Origin: Peribacillus sp. FSL H8-0477 | GTDB lineage: Bacteria; Bacillota; Bacilli; Bacillales; DSM-1321 | DNA length: 64,000 nt | NCBI RefSeq assembly: GCF_038002765.1 | Contig: NZ_JBBODE010000002.1 | Coordinates: 744,001-808,000, forward strand | Direction of reading: 5' to 3' | In this document: one piece after another, positions 1 to 8,074 of the stretch | How the letters are laid out: each line of letters begins with the position of its first letter | How positions within the stretch are numbered: the stretch's first letter is position 1 | Translations under genes and position numbers: made by a program | Notes under the pieces: generated by a model | Told to the model about the DNA's origin: nothing | Databases searched by the model: none | Seen by the model: only the letters and a program-made list of their open reading frames with translations

Positions 1-1096
1 TAATAAATGTGGTGAGTTGGTCGGAAGAATCACAGGTTAGCGTACCCCCATGTTTTTCGATGATTTCCTTACAGACAAATAAACCTAGTCCAGTGCCCCT
101 TTTTTTCGTTGTAAAGAAGGGCTCAAATAGGTGAGGAAAGATACTGTCGTCAATTTTCGGACCATTATTTGAAATAGTTAGTTTAAGCATATTTGATTTA
201 CTTTTCTCGGTATTGATCGTAATGGTTGGATTGGAAACAGATGACAAGATATCTAAAGCATTTAAAATAATATTTAACAATACTTGACGAAACTCTTCCC
301 TCGAACCTTTTAGGAAAAAGTTAGCTGTAAATGAGGAGGTAATGGATGTATTTGCTCCTAGAATACTCGGATACAAGAATTCAATAACCTCCTTGGTTAA
401 TTGCTCAATGGAGAATAATTCAATTGTTAAATCGTATGTATCCCTCTTAGAAATATTGAGAAACTGAGTTATTCGTAAATTCAGCTGAGTTAACTCCTTG
501 GCGATTATATCTAAATATTTTATTTTTGGCTTTTCATCTTGTAATAGCTGAATAAACCCCATTATAGATGTAAGCGGATTTCGAAATTCATGGACAAAAG
601 ATGATGTCATCTGCCCAAGCAGGGTTAATCTATCTTTATGGGTAGAACTAATAAAGTAATAGTGGTTTTCATTCATTTTTGATTTGAGTTCTGAGTAATG
701 CTCAACAGTATGGTAAATGAATTGGTCAAAACAATCATTAATGATCAACAGGAATTCATGACTTTCAGCAGCTGTTGGATTTAATGGCAGTAATCGATTA
801 AATAGAATAGTTCTTCCTAATGAAACACTTTTTATAAATTCTGCAATATTGACTTCTGCCTGCAGTCTATCAGAAGCTACAATGTGTGCGTAATTTTTAA
901 TTTTGGAATCGATTATTTCTGGTTTTTTTTCAGTTAAAGCTTGGATTATTAGGTCGAAAAGCTGCATTCCATTTGTGTGATTACCATCTTTAAATGGGTC
1001 CTTTACTTTATAAGTAATGGTTTTAGACCATTCAGCTGCGATGGAGGACTTTTCGGAAATAAGGACTTCAATAGCGTCTTCAAAGTAATTCATCAT
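1..1096 (-). CDS. sensor histidine kinase, C-terminal end cut by window start
   Basis: Cytoplasmic-looking sensor kinase read from 1096 toward base 1, where it leaves the window still open. The first ~145 residues contain no clear membrane segment and look like the HisK_N-type input domain of Bacillus sporulation-type kinases (inference). A phosphoacceptor H-box HEFRNP lies at about residue 168, an N-box near NIILNALDI, and an ATP-binding G-box near GTGLGLF. The ATP lid reads NNGP rather than DNGxG, a variant common in this kinase group. Two ATGs are adjacent (1096 and 1093); GGAGGG lies closer to ideal spacing for 1093. No response regulator is next to it, so the partner is unknown; a Spo0A-type phosphorelay is possible but unproven. 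Confidence 0.85.
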   Translation of the reverse strand, partial: MMNYFEDAIEVLISEKSSIAAEWSKTITYKVKDPFKDGNHTNGMQLFDLIIQALTEKKPEIIDSKIKNYAHIVASDRLQAEVNIAEFIKSVSLGRTILFNRLLPLNPTAAESHEFLLIINDCFDQFIYHTVEHYSELKSKMNENHYYFISSTHKDRLTLLGQMTSSFVHEFRNPLTSIMGFIQLLQDEKPKIKYLDIIAKELTQLNLRITQFLNISKRDTYDLTIELFSIEQLTKEVIEFLYPSILGANTSITSSFTANFFLKGSREEFRQVLLNIILNALDILSSVSNPTITINTEKSKSNMLKLTISNNGPKIDDSIFPHLFEPFFTTKKRGTGLGLFVCKEIIEKHGGTLTCDSSDQLTTFI

Positions 1097-1220
1097 ACCC
1101 TCCATAACTTTAAAAATGATTCGTTTAATTAAATTCGATAAATGGAGATAAAAGTCCTTTTTTAGATATTTCTTACTAATGATTTTCCAATTCTGATAGG
1201 TTTCAAAGCAAGCCAGCTAG

Positions 1221-2090
1221 TTACTTAGTAAATGGTTCGACGTGAATAATTGCTTGCTTAATATTATGCTGTTTGCTCAAATTTTCTTCAACTTTCTCGG
1301 TGATGTGATGACCTTCGAGGATACTTAAGGTTGAATCAACATGAATCGTAGATTCGACGAGAATTTGATTTCCGTGCATGCGTGCTTTAATTTCGCTCAT
1401 TTCTTTTACCCCAGGTGTTTTACTAATGGTTTCTCCGATTGTTTGAAGAAGTTGTTCATCAAACCCATCAGTCAGCGAATAGGATGAATCCCGAAAAATA
1501 CTCCAGGCGGTTTTACAAATAATGATTCCAACGAGTAAGGCAGCGACGGAATCAAGCCAGTTAATTCCAATTTGTGTGCCGAGGATTCCAACCAATGCAC
1601 CTAGACTTACTAATGCATCAGATTTATTATCCTGAGCAACAGCGTTAATAGAAGCACTGTTAATCTTCTTACTTATATTTAAATTATAACGGTATATTCC
1701 GTACATGAAAATGGCCGAAAACAAAGCAGTATATGAAGTCAATATACTGGGTGTTTCATGGTGACCTGAAAAAAAGGTTTGTATACCGGTAACGATTACT
1801 TGAACCCCGACGGAAGCCATTATAAATGCTGATACTAAAGATGCGATGGTTTCTGCACGCCTATGTCCATAAGCGTGGTCCTCGTCAGGCGGGCGTTTTG
1901 AAATCTTTAACCCGATTAGGACAGCTAATGAGGCAAGTATATCAGTTGTATTATTCAAGCCATCTGCCCATAAACCCTGAGAATGACCGAAATAGCCGAT
2001 GCTCAGCTTTAATACAGAAAGGAACAAATAGGCAGCTATACTTACATATGCTCCTTTTTCAGCGGTAATAGAGTATTTATCTTGGTACAT
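1221..2090 (-). CDS. CDF-family divalent metal cation exporter (MneP/MneS-like)
   Basis: Cation diffusion facilitator of 289 residues that would export a divalent metal by proton antiport across the cytoplasmic membrane. Six membrane segments are followed by a ~90-residue soluble C-terminal domain ending VEPFTK. Metal-site residues are visible: D43-x3-N47 in helix 2 and DNKSD (D-x3-D) in helix 5. The helix 5 site lacks the histidine of zinc transporters, which points to manganese, as in Bacillus MneP/MneS (inference). The HAYGHRRAE loop is typical of the family. GGGAGGT lies 7 nt before the ATG at 2090; an in-frame TTG at 2108 lies upstream of that site and is not the start. It is monocistronic, with the kinase gene beyond it on the same strand. 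Confidence 0.88.
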   Translation of the reverse strand: MYQDKYSITAEKGAYVSIAAYLFLSVLKLSIGYFGHSQGLWADGLNNTTDILASLAVLIGLKISKRPPDEDHAYGHRRAETIASLVSAFIMASVGVQVIVTGIQTFFSGHHETPSILTSYTALFSAIFMYGIYRYNLNISKKINSASINAVAQDNKSDALVSLGALVGILGTQIGINWLDSVAALLVGIIICKTAWSIFRDSSYSLTDGFDEQLLQTIGETISKTPGVKEMSEIKARMHGNQILVESTIHVDSTLSILEGHHITEKVEENLSKQHNIKQAIIHVEPFTK

Positions 2091-2310
2091 ATATTTTACC
2101 TCCCGCAATTGCCTGTTAAAGATACCAAAGTAAATGTATGTGTGTCTATAGAAAAAGAGTCGTCTAAAGTCATTTAAATTGGTGGTTTTCAGCTGTATTT
2201 CCTTGGTATAAATTTGTTGCCATAAGGAAATCTGTCGAAAAGTCTAGAATTTAATAACTTGTATGTAATTGAAATTAATAGTATATTTTGTGTAAGGATA
2301 ATTGAATATA

Positions 2311-2396
2311 TCCACAAGGGGAGCCGTATGGCTGAGAGTGAGCGAATGAGTTCTTACCCTATGAACCTGTTAGTTAATGCTAACGTAGGGATGTGG
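2311..2396 (+). ncRNA. TPP riboswitch aptamer (THI element)
   Basis: The conserved THI-box blocks occur in order: GGGGAGCC, GGCTGAGA, a variable arm, ACCCTATGAACCTG, and GCTAACGTAGGGA. It lies about 115 nt upstream of thiT on the same strand, so thiamine pyrophosphate should switch off expression of the thiamine transporter. Confidence 0.95.
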
Positions 2397-2404
2397 TTTT
2401 GGAT

Positions 2405-2447
2405 AAAGCAATGCAGGTGATCCATAACCCTCTGTCATTGCTTTTTT
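2405..2447 (+). terminator. riboswitch-controlled intrinsic terminator
   Basis: AAAGCAATG (2405-2413) pairs with CATTGCTTT (2436-2444), with CAG/CTG extending the stem, and a run of six T follows the GC part. The 3' arm can instead pair with downstream bases: CTGTCATTG (2432-2440) with CAATGGCAG (2460-2468), which would only be possible after readthrough. This is the likely expression platform of the TPP aptamer. Confidence 0.7.
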
Positions 2448-2481
2448 GCGTGCAAAAAACAATGGCAGATACTCATGAACG

Positions 2482-2506
2482 CTTCCCACAAAGATGAAGG
2501 GGGAAG
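2482..2506 (+). promoter_or_regulatory. hairpin masking the thiT ribosome binding site
   Basis: CTTCCC (2482-2487) is complementary to GGGAAG (2501-2506), which is part of the GGGGGAAG Shine-Dalgarno sequence 5 nt before the thiT ATG. The stem would lower translation of thiT in addition to the upstream transcription switch. The pairing is visible; the effect is inference. Confidence 0.45.
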
Positions 2507-2510
2507 AAAA

Positions 2511-3089
2511 ATGAACCATAAGACATTATTTTTAGTAGAGGTAGCTGTTTTTTCTTCACTGGCATTATTACTTGATTTAGTATCAGGATTTATTTTTTCA
2601 AGAATTTGGCCACAGGGAGGATCAGTGTCCATTGCAATGGTTCCGATTTTTCTCATGGCTTATCGCTGGGGAATAAAAGGCGGGCTTTCCACAGGATTTT
2701 TACTCGGCCTTTTACAAGTTGTCAGTGGAACAGCTTGGATTGCGCATCCTATTCAGGGGTTTATTGATTATTTTTTAGCCTTTACTGTAGTGGGGATTTC
2801 AGGTGTTTTTATGACTCGCGTAAGTAGTTATTATAAGAATGGCAACAAAAAAATGGGGTTGTTCTACGGAATAGCAGGAATGTTTACAGGCAGCTTCTTG
2901 AGGTATATATGTCATGTTATTTCTGGGATCTTCTTTTTTGGATCTTCCACCCCTGCTGGTACACCAGTACTTACATTCTCCCTTGTCTACAACGGCACAT
3001 ATATGCTGGCAAGTTTTCTTCTTTCTGGAGTAGTAGTAGCTATGTTGTATTCTTCGGCTTCAAACGTACTTCTGAAAAAAGCGTATTAA
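2511..3089 (+). CDS. thiT: thiamine ECF transporter S component ThiT
   Basis: Substrate-binding membrane subunit (192 residues, six predicted helices) of an energy-coupling-factor thiamine importer; it works with the shared EcfAA'T module encoded elsewhere. Family marks include WPQGGS after helix 1, the AYRWG loop, and HPIQGFIDY in the binding region. The start is the ATG at 2511, 5 nt after GGGGGAAG; an in-frame ATG at 2475 lies inside the regulatory leader and is not used. A TPP riboswitch directly upstream supports thiamine as substrate. No other thiamine genes are adjacent. Length and helix pattern match the YuaJ/ThiT family. Confidence 0.93.
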   Translation: MNHKTLFLVEVAVFSSLALLLDLVSGFIFSRIWPQGGSVSIAMVPIFLMAYRWGIKGGLSTGFLLGLLQVVSGTAWIAHPIQGFIDYFLAFTVVGISGVFMTRVSSYYKNGNKKMGLFYGIAGMFTGSFLRYICHVISGIFFFGSSTPAGTPVLTFSLVYNGTYMLASFLLSGVVVAMLYSSASNVLLKKAY

Positions 3090-3154
3090 AACGGTTTCCT
3101 GTCTTTTTTTATTAAATGAGTGTAAGATGGCACTAAAATGCTAAAAGGTGACGT

Positions 3155-3628
3155 ATGAATCGAGAAGAAATTATTGCTCTTATTTCAGGTATAATCAAAC
3201 CCATTCGTTTAGATCTTGGTTATTCGCAAGAAAAGATGGCCGAAATGCTTGGATTATCTAAAAAAACACTTGTACAGATTGAAAAACAACGAGTGTCTGC
3301 AAGCTGGACGGTTGTCATTGCTATATGTGCTTTGTTTCGTGAACATACTCTTCTTCAAACGGCATTAGGCGGTGACCCGTTAGAGACGATTGATACCACG
3401 GTCCGCTCTGGCGTTACACAACGTAAAGAAAAAACATTGGGCGGCAAGGTATGGTGGACAGAGGTGTCTGTCATGTCAGGTTACATCTTACAAAAAAATA
3501 ATATCAGTCTACATTATCGTATTCTCGATGATAAGTATTACAGAATATACAGTAGTTTAGATGAACAGGAAGCTGTAAATCGCTTTCAAGAATTAATTTC
3601 CACCGATAAACAAGGCCGTTCTCTTTAG
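3155..3628 (+). CDS. XRE-type helix-turn-helix transcriptional regulator
   Basis: 157-residue DNA-binding protein with an XRE/Cro-type HTH at about residues 12-62 (SQEKMAEMLGLSKKTLVQIE), followed by a ~90-residue C-terminal part that I do not recognise; it could bind a ligand or a partner. It is transcribed alone. GGTGACGT just before the ATG is a weak ribosome binding site. The stop codon lies inside the shared terminator hairpin at 3608-3645, so the gene converges with the universal stress protein gene. Its target is unknown; thiT upstream is under riboswitch control and gives no clue. Confidence 0.8.
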   Translation: MNREEIIALISGIIKPIRLDLGYSQEKMAEMLGLSKKTLVQIEKQRVSASWTVVIAICALFREHTLLQTALGGDPLETIDTTVRSGVTQRKEKTLGGKVWWTEVSVMSGYILQKNNISLHYRILDDKYYRIYSSLDEQEAVNRFQELISTDKQGRSL

Positions 3629-3645
3629 GAGAATCGGCCTTGTTT
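3608..3645. terminator. bidirectional intrinsic terminator
   Basis: AAACAAGGCCGTTCTC pairs with GAGAATCGGCCTTGTTT across a 5-nt loop, with T-rich sequence on both sides. It serves the XRE regulator (+) and the UspA gene (-). Confidence 0.85.
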
Positions 3646-3647
3646 GT

Positions 3648-4193
3648 TTATTTGTCAGGTATGTCAAGGGGTCTATTCATTTTCGCAATTAGAACAGGAC
3701 ATGGAGAATCTTTAATTACAGCACTACTGGTGCTGCCTAAGAAAAACTTCTTCAATCCGCTTTTCTCACTTTCTCCAACAATAATAAGACTGGCATCTGT
3801 TCTTTGAGCATAACTACAGATGCTGTCTCCTGTATTCCCTTCTAGTACTTCGAATCGGCCTTGTATTTGGTGTTCGCTTAGTAATCTTCTTACAGTGCTT
3901 TCAGCTATGGTCACACTGTTTTTTACGACTGTATGTGTATCATCCGCCTGTGAAAAACCAGGTTCCATTGCAAGCACAGGTTGATTTTGAGAAGGGTCAA
4001 TATAAAATCCTTCATTAATTTCAGACATGGACTTTCCTACTGTTCGTTGTTCAACCTTTTCATTAAAAACATGCACAATAGTGAGATGAGAGCCTAAATA
4101 GGTTTTATGCAGCTTTATGCCGTACTCGATTGCTCTTTTTCCGCTGGGTGTGCCATCGTAAGCTGCGATGATATGGTTAAATTCTACTTCCAT
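3648..4193 (-). CDS. universal stress protein, UspA family
   Basis: Single-domain Usp protein of 181 residues, presumed cytoplasmic dimer. It starts with the beta-strand HIIAAYDGTPSGKRAI and ends with the nucleotide-binding pattern G-x2-G-x9-GS at about residues 140-156 (GESEKSGLKKFFLGS), so it is probably an ATP-binding member. A loop of ~35 residues between strands 2 and 3 (around SMSEINEGFYIDPSQNQ) makes it longer than the usual ~145 residues. It is monocistronic and terminated by the hairpin shared with the convergent XRE regulator. Physiological role is not visible. Confidence 0.88.
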   Translation of the reverse strand: MEVEFNHIIAAYDGTPSGKRAIEYGIKLHKTYLGSHLTIVHVFNEKVEQRTVGKSMSEINEGFYIDPSQNQPVLAMEPGFSQADDTHTVVKNSVTIAESTVRRLLSEHQIQGRFEVLEGNTGDSICSYAQRTDASLIIVGESEKSGLKKFFLGSTSSAVIKDSPCPVLIAKMNRPLDIPDK

Positions 4194-4408
4194 CTTTCTT
4201 CATCTCCTCAAATGTTTTAAGTATGATTGGTTCACGATTCTAGATGAAGGGATAACAGTTTATTATGTTATACCCTCTTTTACAAAATTTATCCATAGTT
4301 TAATTATGTATTTTTTGACATAAAGAAACAAATAAGACGATGGTCATCTATAAAAATGGGGATGGTTGGTATATTATAATAATATGCTGTCTAGAAAGAG
4401 GTGGTAAG

Positions 4409-4570
4409 ATGCAACGTAATATTCCGAAAATGCACCCTACAATTAAACGCTGCTTAACCCATCTAGAAGTATTAGGCACCGATGATAAAACAAAACAAAT
4501 TGTCTATATGTATCTGCAAACCTTATATAAAGAATTGTCCTTATCCCATAAACACTCTAATGATCATTAA
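4409..4570 (+). CDS. small conserved-looking protein of unknown function
   Basis: 53-residue soluble, basic, histidine-rich protein starting at ATG 4409 after AGAGGTGGTAAG. It begins MQRNIPKMHPTIKRCLTH and ends SHKHSNDH. An in-frame ATG at 4340 lies upstream of the ribosome binding site and is unlikely to be used. A perfect terminator follows 8 nt after the stop, which together with the strong RBS makes it a real single-gene transcript. I do not recognise the family; the predicted structure is mostly helical. Confidence 0.65.
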   Translation: MQRNIPKMHPTIKRCLTHLEVLGTDDKTKQIVYMYLQTLYKELSLSHKHSNDH

Positions 4571-4577
4571 AGGTCCG

Positions 4578-4608
4578 GCAGTCGATTTTCTTCGACTGCT
4601 ATTTTTTT
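4578..4608 (+). terminator. intrinsic terminator
   Basis: GCAGTCGA and TCGACTGC form an 8-bp stem with a 6-nt loop, followed by ATTTTTTT. It ends the small gene at 4409-4570. Confidence 0.9.
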
Positions 4609-4731
4609 AGGATTAGTGTATGTTTATTGGGAAATCATTAAACTAGTGACATAATGATATTTTAGAGGGTAGTAAAAGAGGGATAGACCTTTTTACCATA
4701 TGAAGATTTTTTGATTGTTGGAGGGATTGTT

Positions 4732-6759
4732 ATGGAAGGGGATCGACGGTTAAGAACAAAAAAACGGAAGAGAGCCAGACTAATCGGTTTTGTTCAGGTT
4801 GGTATCTTAGTACTGTCAATTATTACACTAGCGGCAGCTGGCTTTATATATTCTGTATTACCAGATACTGATATTAGTCAATTAAAGAATCAAATTGGTC
4901 ACTCTACTAAGATTTATGATCAAGATAACCAATTGGCGAGTACTGTGACTGCGAATAAGTCAGAGGGAATATCAATAGAAAAAATACCAGAACATGTAAA
5001 AAACGCTGTGATTGCAATCGAAGACCGCCGCTTTTACGAACATCATGGTATTGACTATAAAGGGATAACACGTGCGATGGTTAATAACCTGAAGGCGGGT
5101 GGAATTGTTGAAGGAGGAAGTACTCTTACGCAGCAGTTCATAAAAATCTCATTACTTGAATCTGACAGGACCTATAAACGAAAAATACAAGAATACTTTC
5201 TCGCGAAAGAAGTTGAACATGAATATAAGAAAGACGAAATCCTTGAAATGTATTTTAATCAGGTTTATTTCGGGCATGGAGCTTGGGGAATTAATAAAGC
5301 ATCCCAAATATACTTTGGTAAAGATGTTGAGCAATTAACCATTTCCGAAGGAGCGATGCTTGCGGGCGTTATTAATCTTCCAAGTAAACTAGATCCCTAT
5401 AAGAATTATGAAGGAGCGATTAATCGACGTAATCTTGTCCTTAGCCGAATGGAGGAACTGAATTTAATTAGTGCTGAGAAAGCGGATCAAGCGAAGAAAG
5501 AAACAATTACTCTCGCTTCGGTTGATCAAGTAGATCCGCTAAAAGGTAAGTATCCGTATTATGTCGACCATGTTTTAGCAGAGGCTTCTAAAATGTATAA
5601 GATTGATTTGGATGAGTTGTTGACTGGCGGCTATAAAATCTATACCACATTGGATCAAGAGGTTCAAAGTATTGCAGAGGCCATTTATAAGGAAGATTCT
5701 AATTTTCCAACTGGTACAAGTCCAGATCTTGTCCAAAGTGGAACTATTTTAATCGACCCGAAAACCGGCGGAATAAAAGCATTAATCGGCGGCAGGGGAA
5801 CACACCAATTTCTTGGCTATAACAGGGCTACTCAGTTGATTACATCACCGGGATCATCCATTAAGCCGCTGGCTGTTTATGTGCCTGCACTAAAAGAGGG
5901 GTATGAATTAACAGATCCTTTGGTCGATGAAAAAATGGCTTTTGGCCAATATAACCCAGAAAATTTGAATGGGCAGTATAAGGGAACGGTCCCTATGTAT
6001 GAAGCAGTCATGGAATCATTAAATGTCCCGACTGTGTGGCTTCTTAATGAAATCGGTATCCAAAAAGGAGTTGACTCCTTAAAGGACTTTGGACTGCCCT
6101 TAGAAAAGGACGATCGTAACCTATCTATCGCATTAGGGGGGATGAGTAAAGGAGTATCTCCTCAGGATATGGCAGAAGCATATACGGTGTTTGCCAATAA
6201 TGGTGTACGGAATGAGTCTCATGCCATTGTGAAAATTCAAGACCCAAATGGAAAAGAAATGGCTGTTTGGGAAGAACAATCGAAAAAGGTGGCCACAAAA
6301 GAAGTCGTAGAAAAAATGAATTCTATGCTCTTAGGAGTAGTGAAGTATGGAACAGGTGTAAATGCCGCAGTCGAAGGTCATGAGATTGCTGGGAAAACCG
6401 GATCCACACAGGTTCCGATAGAAGGCATATCAGGAGTAAAAGATCAGTGGTTTGTAGGGTATACACCATCACTAGTTGGAGCTGTCTGGGTTGGGTATGA
6501 TAAAACAGATAAAGATCATTACTTAACGACCTATAGTAGTGAAGGGGCTACTAAAATTTTTCAAAAAATTATGGCTCAATCGTTACAATCCAAAGAATCA
6601 AAATCGTTTGAAGCAGCTGATATAGGTCCATTAATTGAAGAACAAGAAAGAAAAGCTGAAGAAGAGAACCAAAAAAACTATTGGGAAGATAAGAAAGAAG
6701 AATTTAAAAAGGGCTGGAATAAATGGCGTAATAAGCTATTTAATAACGACGGCAATTAA
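4732..6759 (+). CDS. class A penicillin-binding protein (PBP1A family)
   Basis: Bifunctional peptidoglycan synthase of 675 residues. A basic cytoplasmic N-terminus precedes one membrane anchor (about 17-39). The glycosyltransferase-51 domain follows with catalytic E97 in EDRRFYEHHG, then the transpeptidase domain with SxxK at S375-K378, SxN at S429-N431 and KTGST at about 555. The C-terminal ~45 residues are a highly charged Glu/Lys tail ending FNNDGN. GGAGG lies just before ATG 4732; an upstream in-frame TTG at 4711 is discarded. It is monocistronic with its own terminator. It resembles the PbpF/PbpG/PbpD group of B. subtilis, but I cannot say which. Confidence 0.93.
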   Translation: MEGDRRLRTKKRKRARLIGFVQVGILVLSIITLAAAGFIYSVLPDTDISQLKNQIGHSTKIYDQDNQLASTVTANKSEGISIEKIPEHVKNAVIAIEDRRFYEHHGIDYKGITRAMVNNLKAGGIVEGGSTLTQQFIKISLLESDRTYKRKIQEYFLAKEVEHEYKKDEILEMYFNQVYFGHGAWGINKASQIYFGKDVEQLTISEGAMLAGVINLPSKLDPYKNYEGAINRRNLVLSRMEELNLISAEKADQAKKETITLASVDQVDPLKGKYPYYVDHVLAEASKMYKIDLDELLTGGYKIYTTLDQEVQSIAEAIYKEDSNFPTGTSPDLVQSGTILIDPKTGGIKALIGGRGTHQFLGYNRATQLITSPGSSIKPLAVYVPALKEGYELTDPLVDEKMAFGQYNPENLNGQYKGTVPMYEAVMESLNVPTVWLLNEIGIQKGVDSLKDFGLPLEKDDRNLSIALGGMSKGVSPQDMAEAYTVFANNGVRNESHAIVKIQDPNGKEMAVWEEQSKKVATKEVVEKMNSMLLGVVKYGTGVNAAVEGHEIAGKTGSTQVPIEGISGVKDQWFVGYTPSLVGAVWVGYDKTDKDHYLTTYSSEGATKIFQKIMAQSLQSKESKSFEAADIGPLIEEQERKAEEENQKNYWEDKKEEFKKGWNKWRNKLFNNDGN

Positions 6760-6772
6760 AAAGGATAAGGTT

Positions 6773-6817
6773 GGCATCTTCTGATTCATTGTCGAATCAA
6801 GGAGATGTCATTTTTTT
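6773..6817 (+). terminator. intrinsic terminator after the PBP gene
   Basis: GGCATCTTCTGATTC (6773-6787) pairs with GAATCAAGGAGATGTC (6794-6809) with one bulge, followed by seven T. Confidence 0.9.
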
Positions 6818-6969
6818 GTAAAGAGATGGATGGAATCGTATGAATAAGAGATGTGTTGTTATGGAATATACAACCATTTTTATCAATTATCTTATATAAT
6901 AAAGAGAGAGAATATTTAGAAAAATAAGTAACGCGCAGAGTAAAAAATTTTAAGAAAAGAGGAGTAAGT

Positions 6970-7257
6970 ATGATTCAGTTTGAAAGTCGGATAGTACACA
7001 TTTTTTATAAAATTTAGCTATTAGTGACTTTGCAGTTAGTCCTGATGACAAAGCCCATGTTAGTGATCCAAGGCGCGAATGATCCACGCGTTGTTCAACA
7101 GGAATCAGATCAAATTGTGGCTGCTTTGGAGGGAAAAGGGAGGGAAGTGGAATATGTCGTTCTAGAAGATGAGGGACATGGGTTTACGAAAAAGGAAAAT
7201 GAAATTTACGTTTACAAGAAAATCCTAGAGTTTTTTAATACACATATACATAGATAA
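6970..7257 (+). pseudogene. remnant of an S9-family peptidase (prolyl oligopeptidase type)
   Basis: Two ends of one gene are joined after loss of the middle. A start with a good RBS (AAGAGGAGTAAGT then ATG 6970) gives MIQFESRIVHIFYKI and a stop. In the next frame LAISDFAVSPDDK continues, which resembles the start of an S9 beta-propeller. From about 7050 the frame changes again and reads PMLVIQGANDPRV, then DEGHGF, the two segments that hold the catalytic Asp and His at the C-terminus of S9 hydrolases, ending at 7257. The nucleophile serine and several hundred residues are missing. No functional enzyme can be made. Confidence 0.7.
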
Positions 7258-7322
7258 CAGGGTGTATGGAGTGCGCATGAGAAATTATATGGATATATCA
7301 AAAATGAACTAAGCACGAAAAA

Positions 7323-7342
7323 GGACTGCCTTAAGGCAGTCC
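7323..7342 (-). terminator. intrinsic terminator (minus strand)
   Basis: A perfect GGACTGCC-TTAA-GGCAGTCC hairpin with five T following on the minus strand. It lies 8 nt after the stop of the 22-residue membrane peptide gene. Confidence 0.75.
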
Positions 7343-7349
7343 CGAATAA

Positions 7350-7418
7350 TTAAAAGATAAAGTTAGCAATAATACCGATTACGACAATAGCACCAATGAT
7401 CATTAAGATTGTTCTCAT
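7350..7418 (-). CDS. 22-residue hydrophobic membrane peptide
   Basis: An ORF starting at ATG 7418 encodes MRTILMIIGAIVVIGIIANF plus two residues, a single membrane helix with almost no soluble part. AAAGTGATGTG upstream is only a fair ribosome binding site. The terminator immediately downstream on the same strand supports expression. Similar tiny hydrophobic proteins are common in Bacillus; some are sporulation or stress peptides and some are type I toxins, and the sequence does not decide between these. No antisense RNA gene was recognised. Confidence 0.5.
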   Translation of the reverse strand: MRTILMIIGAIVVIGIIANFIF

Positions 7419-7461
7419 GTTTTTTCACATCACTTTCTTAGAGTAATAGTAAGTGTACTCA

Positions 7462-7782
7462 TTAGAGTTTAATTTTATGATTAGAATGTACAACAAAGTC
7501 CATCTTGTCTTCAGAAATATAAGATCCAGCACAGCATTCATTGATCTTCTGCATAATGGCCTGTACTTCAGGTCCTTCAATCATAATTTTTAAATCAGAA
7601 CAGTCCTCAAGGGTGAGCATAAAGGAAACGAGTTTTGATAACCGTTCAGGTTCAACTACTCTGTTCTTGCAGATGAAGTAAATACTGCCTTCATAATTTT
7701 TGGATATTTCAAACAGATCCATAATTTGCTGCATACTTAATTTCTTATCGAAGGTTAGTTGAGATGAAATTGTTTGATTCAT
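7462..7782 (-). CDS. HPr-like domain protein lacking the phosphorylatable His
   Basis: 106-residue cytoplasmic protein whose pattern fits the HPr fold. YEGSIYF aligns with strand B, RLSKLVSFMLTL with the helix that carries Ser46 in true HPr, and DLKIMIEGPEVQAIMQKI with the last strand and helix. The position of the GxHARPA motif is taken by DKKLSMQQ, so no His15 equivalent is present, and the KS(I/L)xG serine site is not obvious either. It therefore should not carry PTS phosphate like HPr; a regulatory or decoy role is inference. Start ATG 7782 follows AAAAGGAG. It stands alone on the minus strand. Confidence 0.6.
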   Translation of the reverse strand: MNQTISSQLTFDKKLSMQQIMDLFEISKNYEGSIYFICKNRVVEPERLSKLVSFMLTLEDCSDLKIMIEGPEVQAIMQKINECCAGSYISEDKMDFVVHSNHKIKL

Positions 7783-7917
7783 AAGTCGATACTCCTTTTT
7801 AAGTAATATACCAATTGTATGATTTCATCGAGTTGTAGATGTTATGTTTGCTTATGTTAGATATTTACCCGCCCTGGTTCATTTGAAACCTATTATTTGG
7901 AACAGGTAAATATTATT

Positions 7918-7946
7918 TTGAAATACATATTATTGAAGAGTATAAG
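7918..7946 (+). promoter_or_regulatory. SigA-type promoter of the MFS leader
   Basis: TTGAAA (7918-7923), a 17-nt spacer and TATAAG (7941-7946). Transcription would start near 7953. Confidence 0.55.
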
Positions 7947-7959
7947 ATGACAGGTACTA

Positions 7960-8046
7960 ATGAATAACAGCTATATGAGGTTAGCGGGGGGACAGGTCTG
8001 TATTTTTAGTGTACAAAGTAGGAACTTTCATCCGCCTAAAGTCTGA
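7960..8046 (+). CDS. candidate leader peptide for the MFS exporter
   Basis: A 28-codon ORF (MNNSYMRLAGGQVCIFS... ending NFHPPKV). Its stop codon TGA overlaps the 5' arm of the terminator hairpin at 8032-8068. ACAGGT upstream is a weak ribosome binding site, and the ATG is only about 7 nt from the predicted transcription start. Its placement fits ribosome-mediated attenuation of a resistance gene, but the ORF itself is weakly supported. Confidence 0.35.
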   Translation: MNNSYMRLAGGQVCIFSVQSRNFHPPKV

Positions 8047-8074
8047 AGAAAAAATGATCAGAAGGCGGTTTTTT
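8032..8074 (+). terminator. intrinsic terminator in the 5' leader of the MFS gene (attenuator)
   Basis: CCGCCT (8032-8037) and TCTGA (8042-8046) pair with TCAGA (8058-8062) and AGGCGG (8063-8068), an 11-bp stem with a 4-nt bulge, followed by six T. It lies between the promoter and the MFS start codon at 8127, with no other gene it could terminate. Confidence 0.7.
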
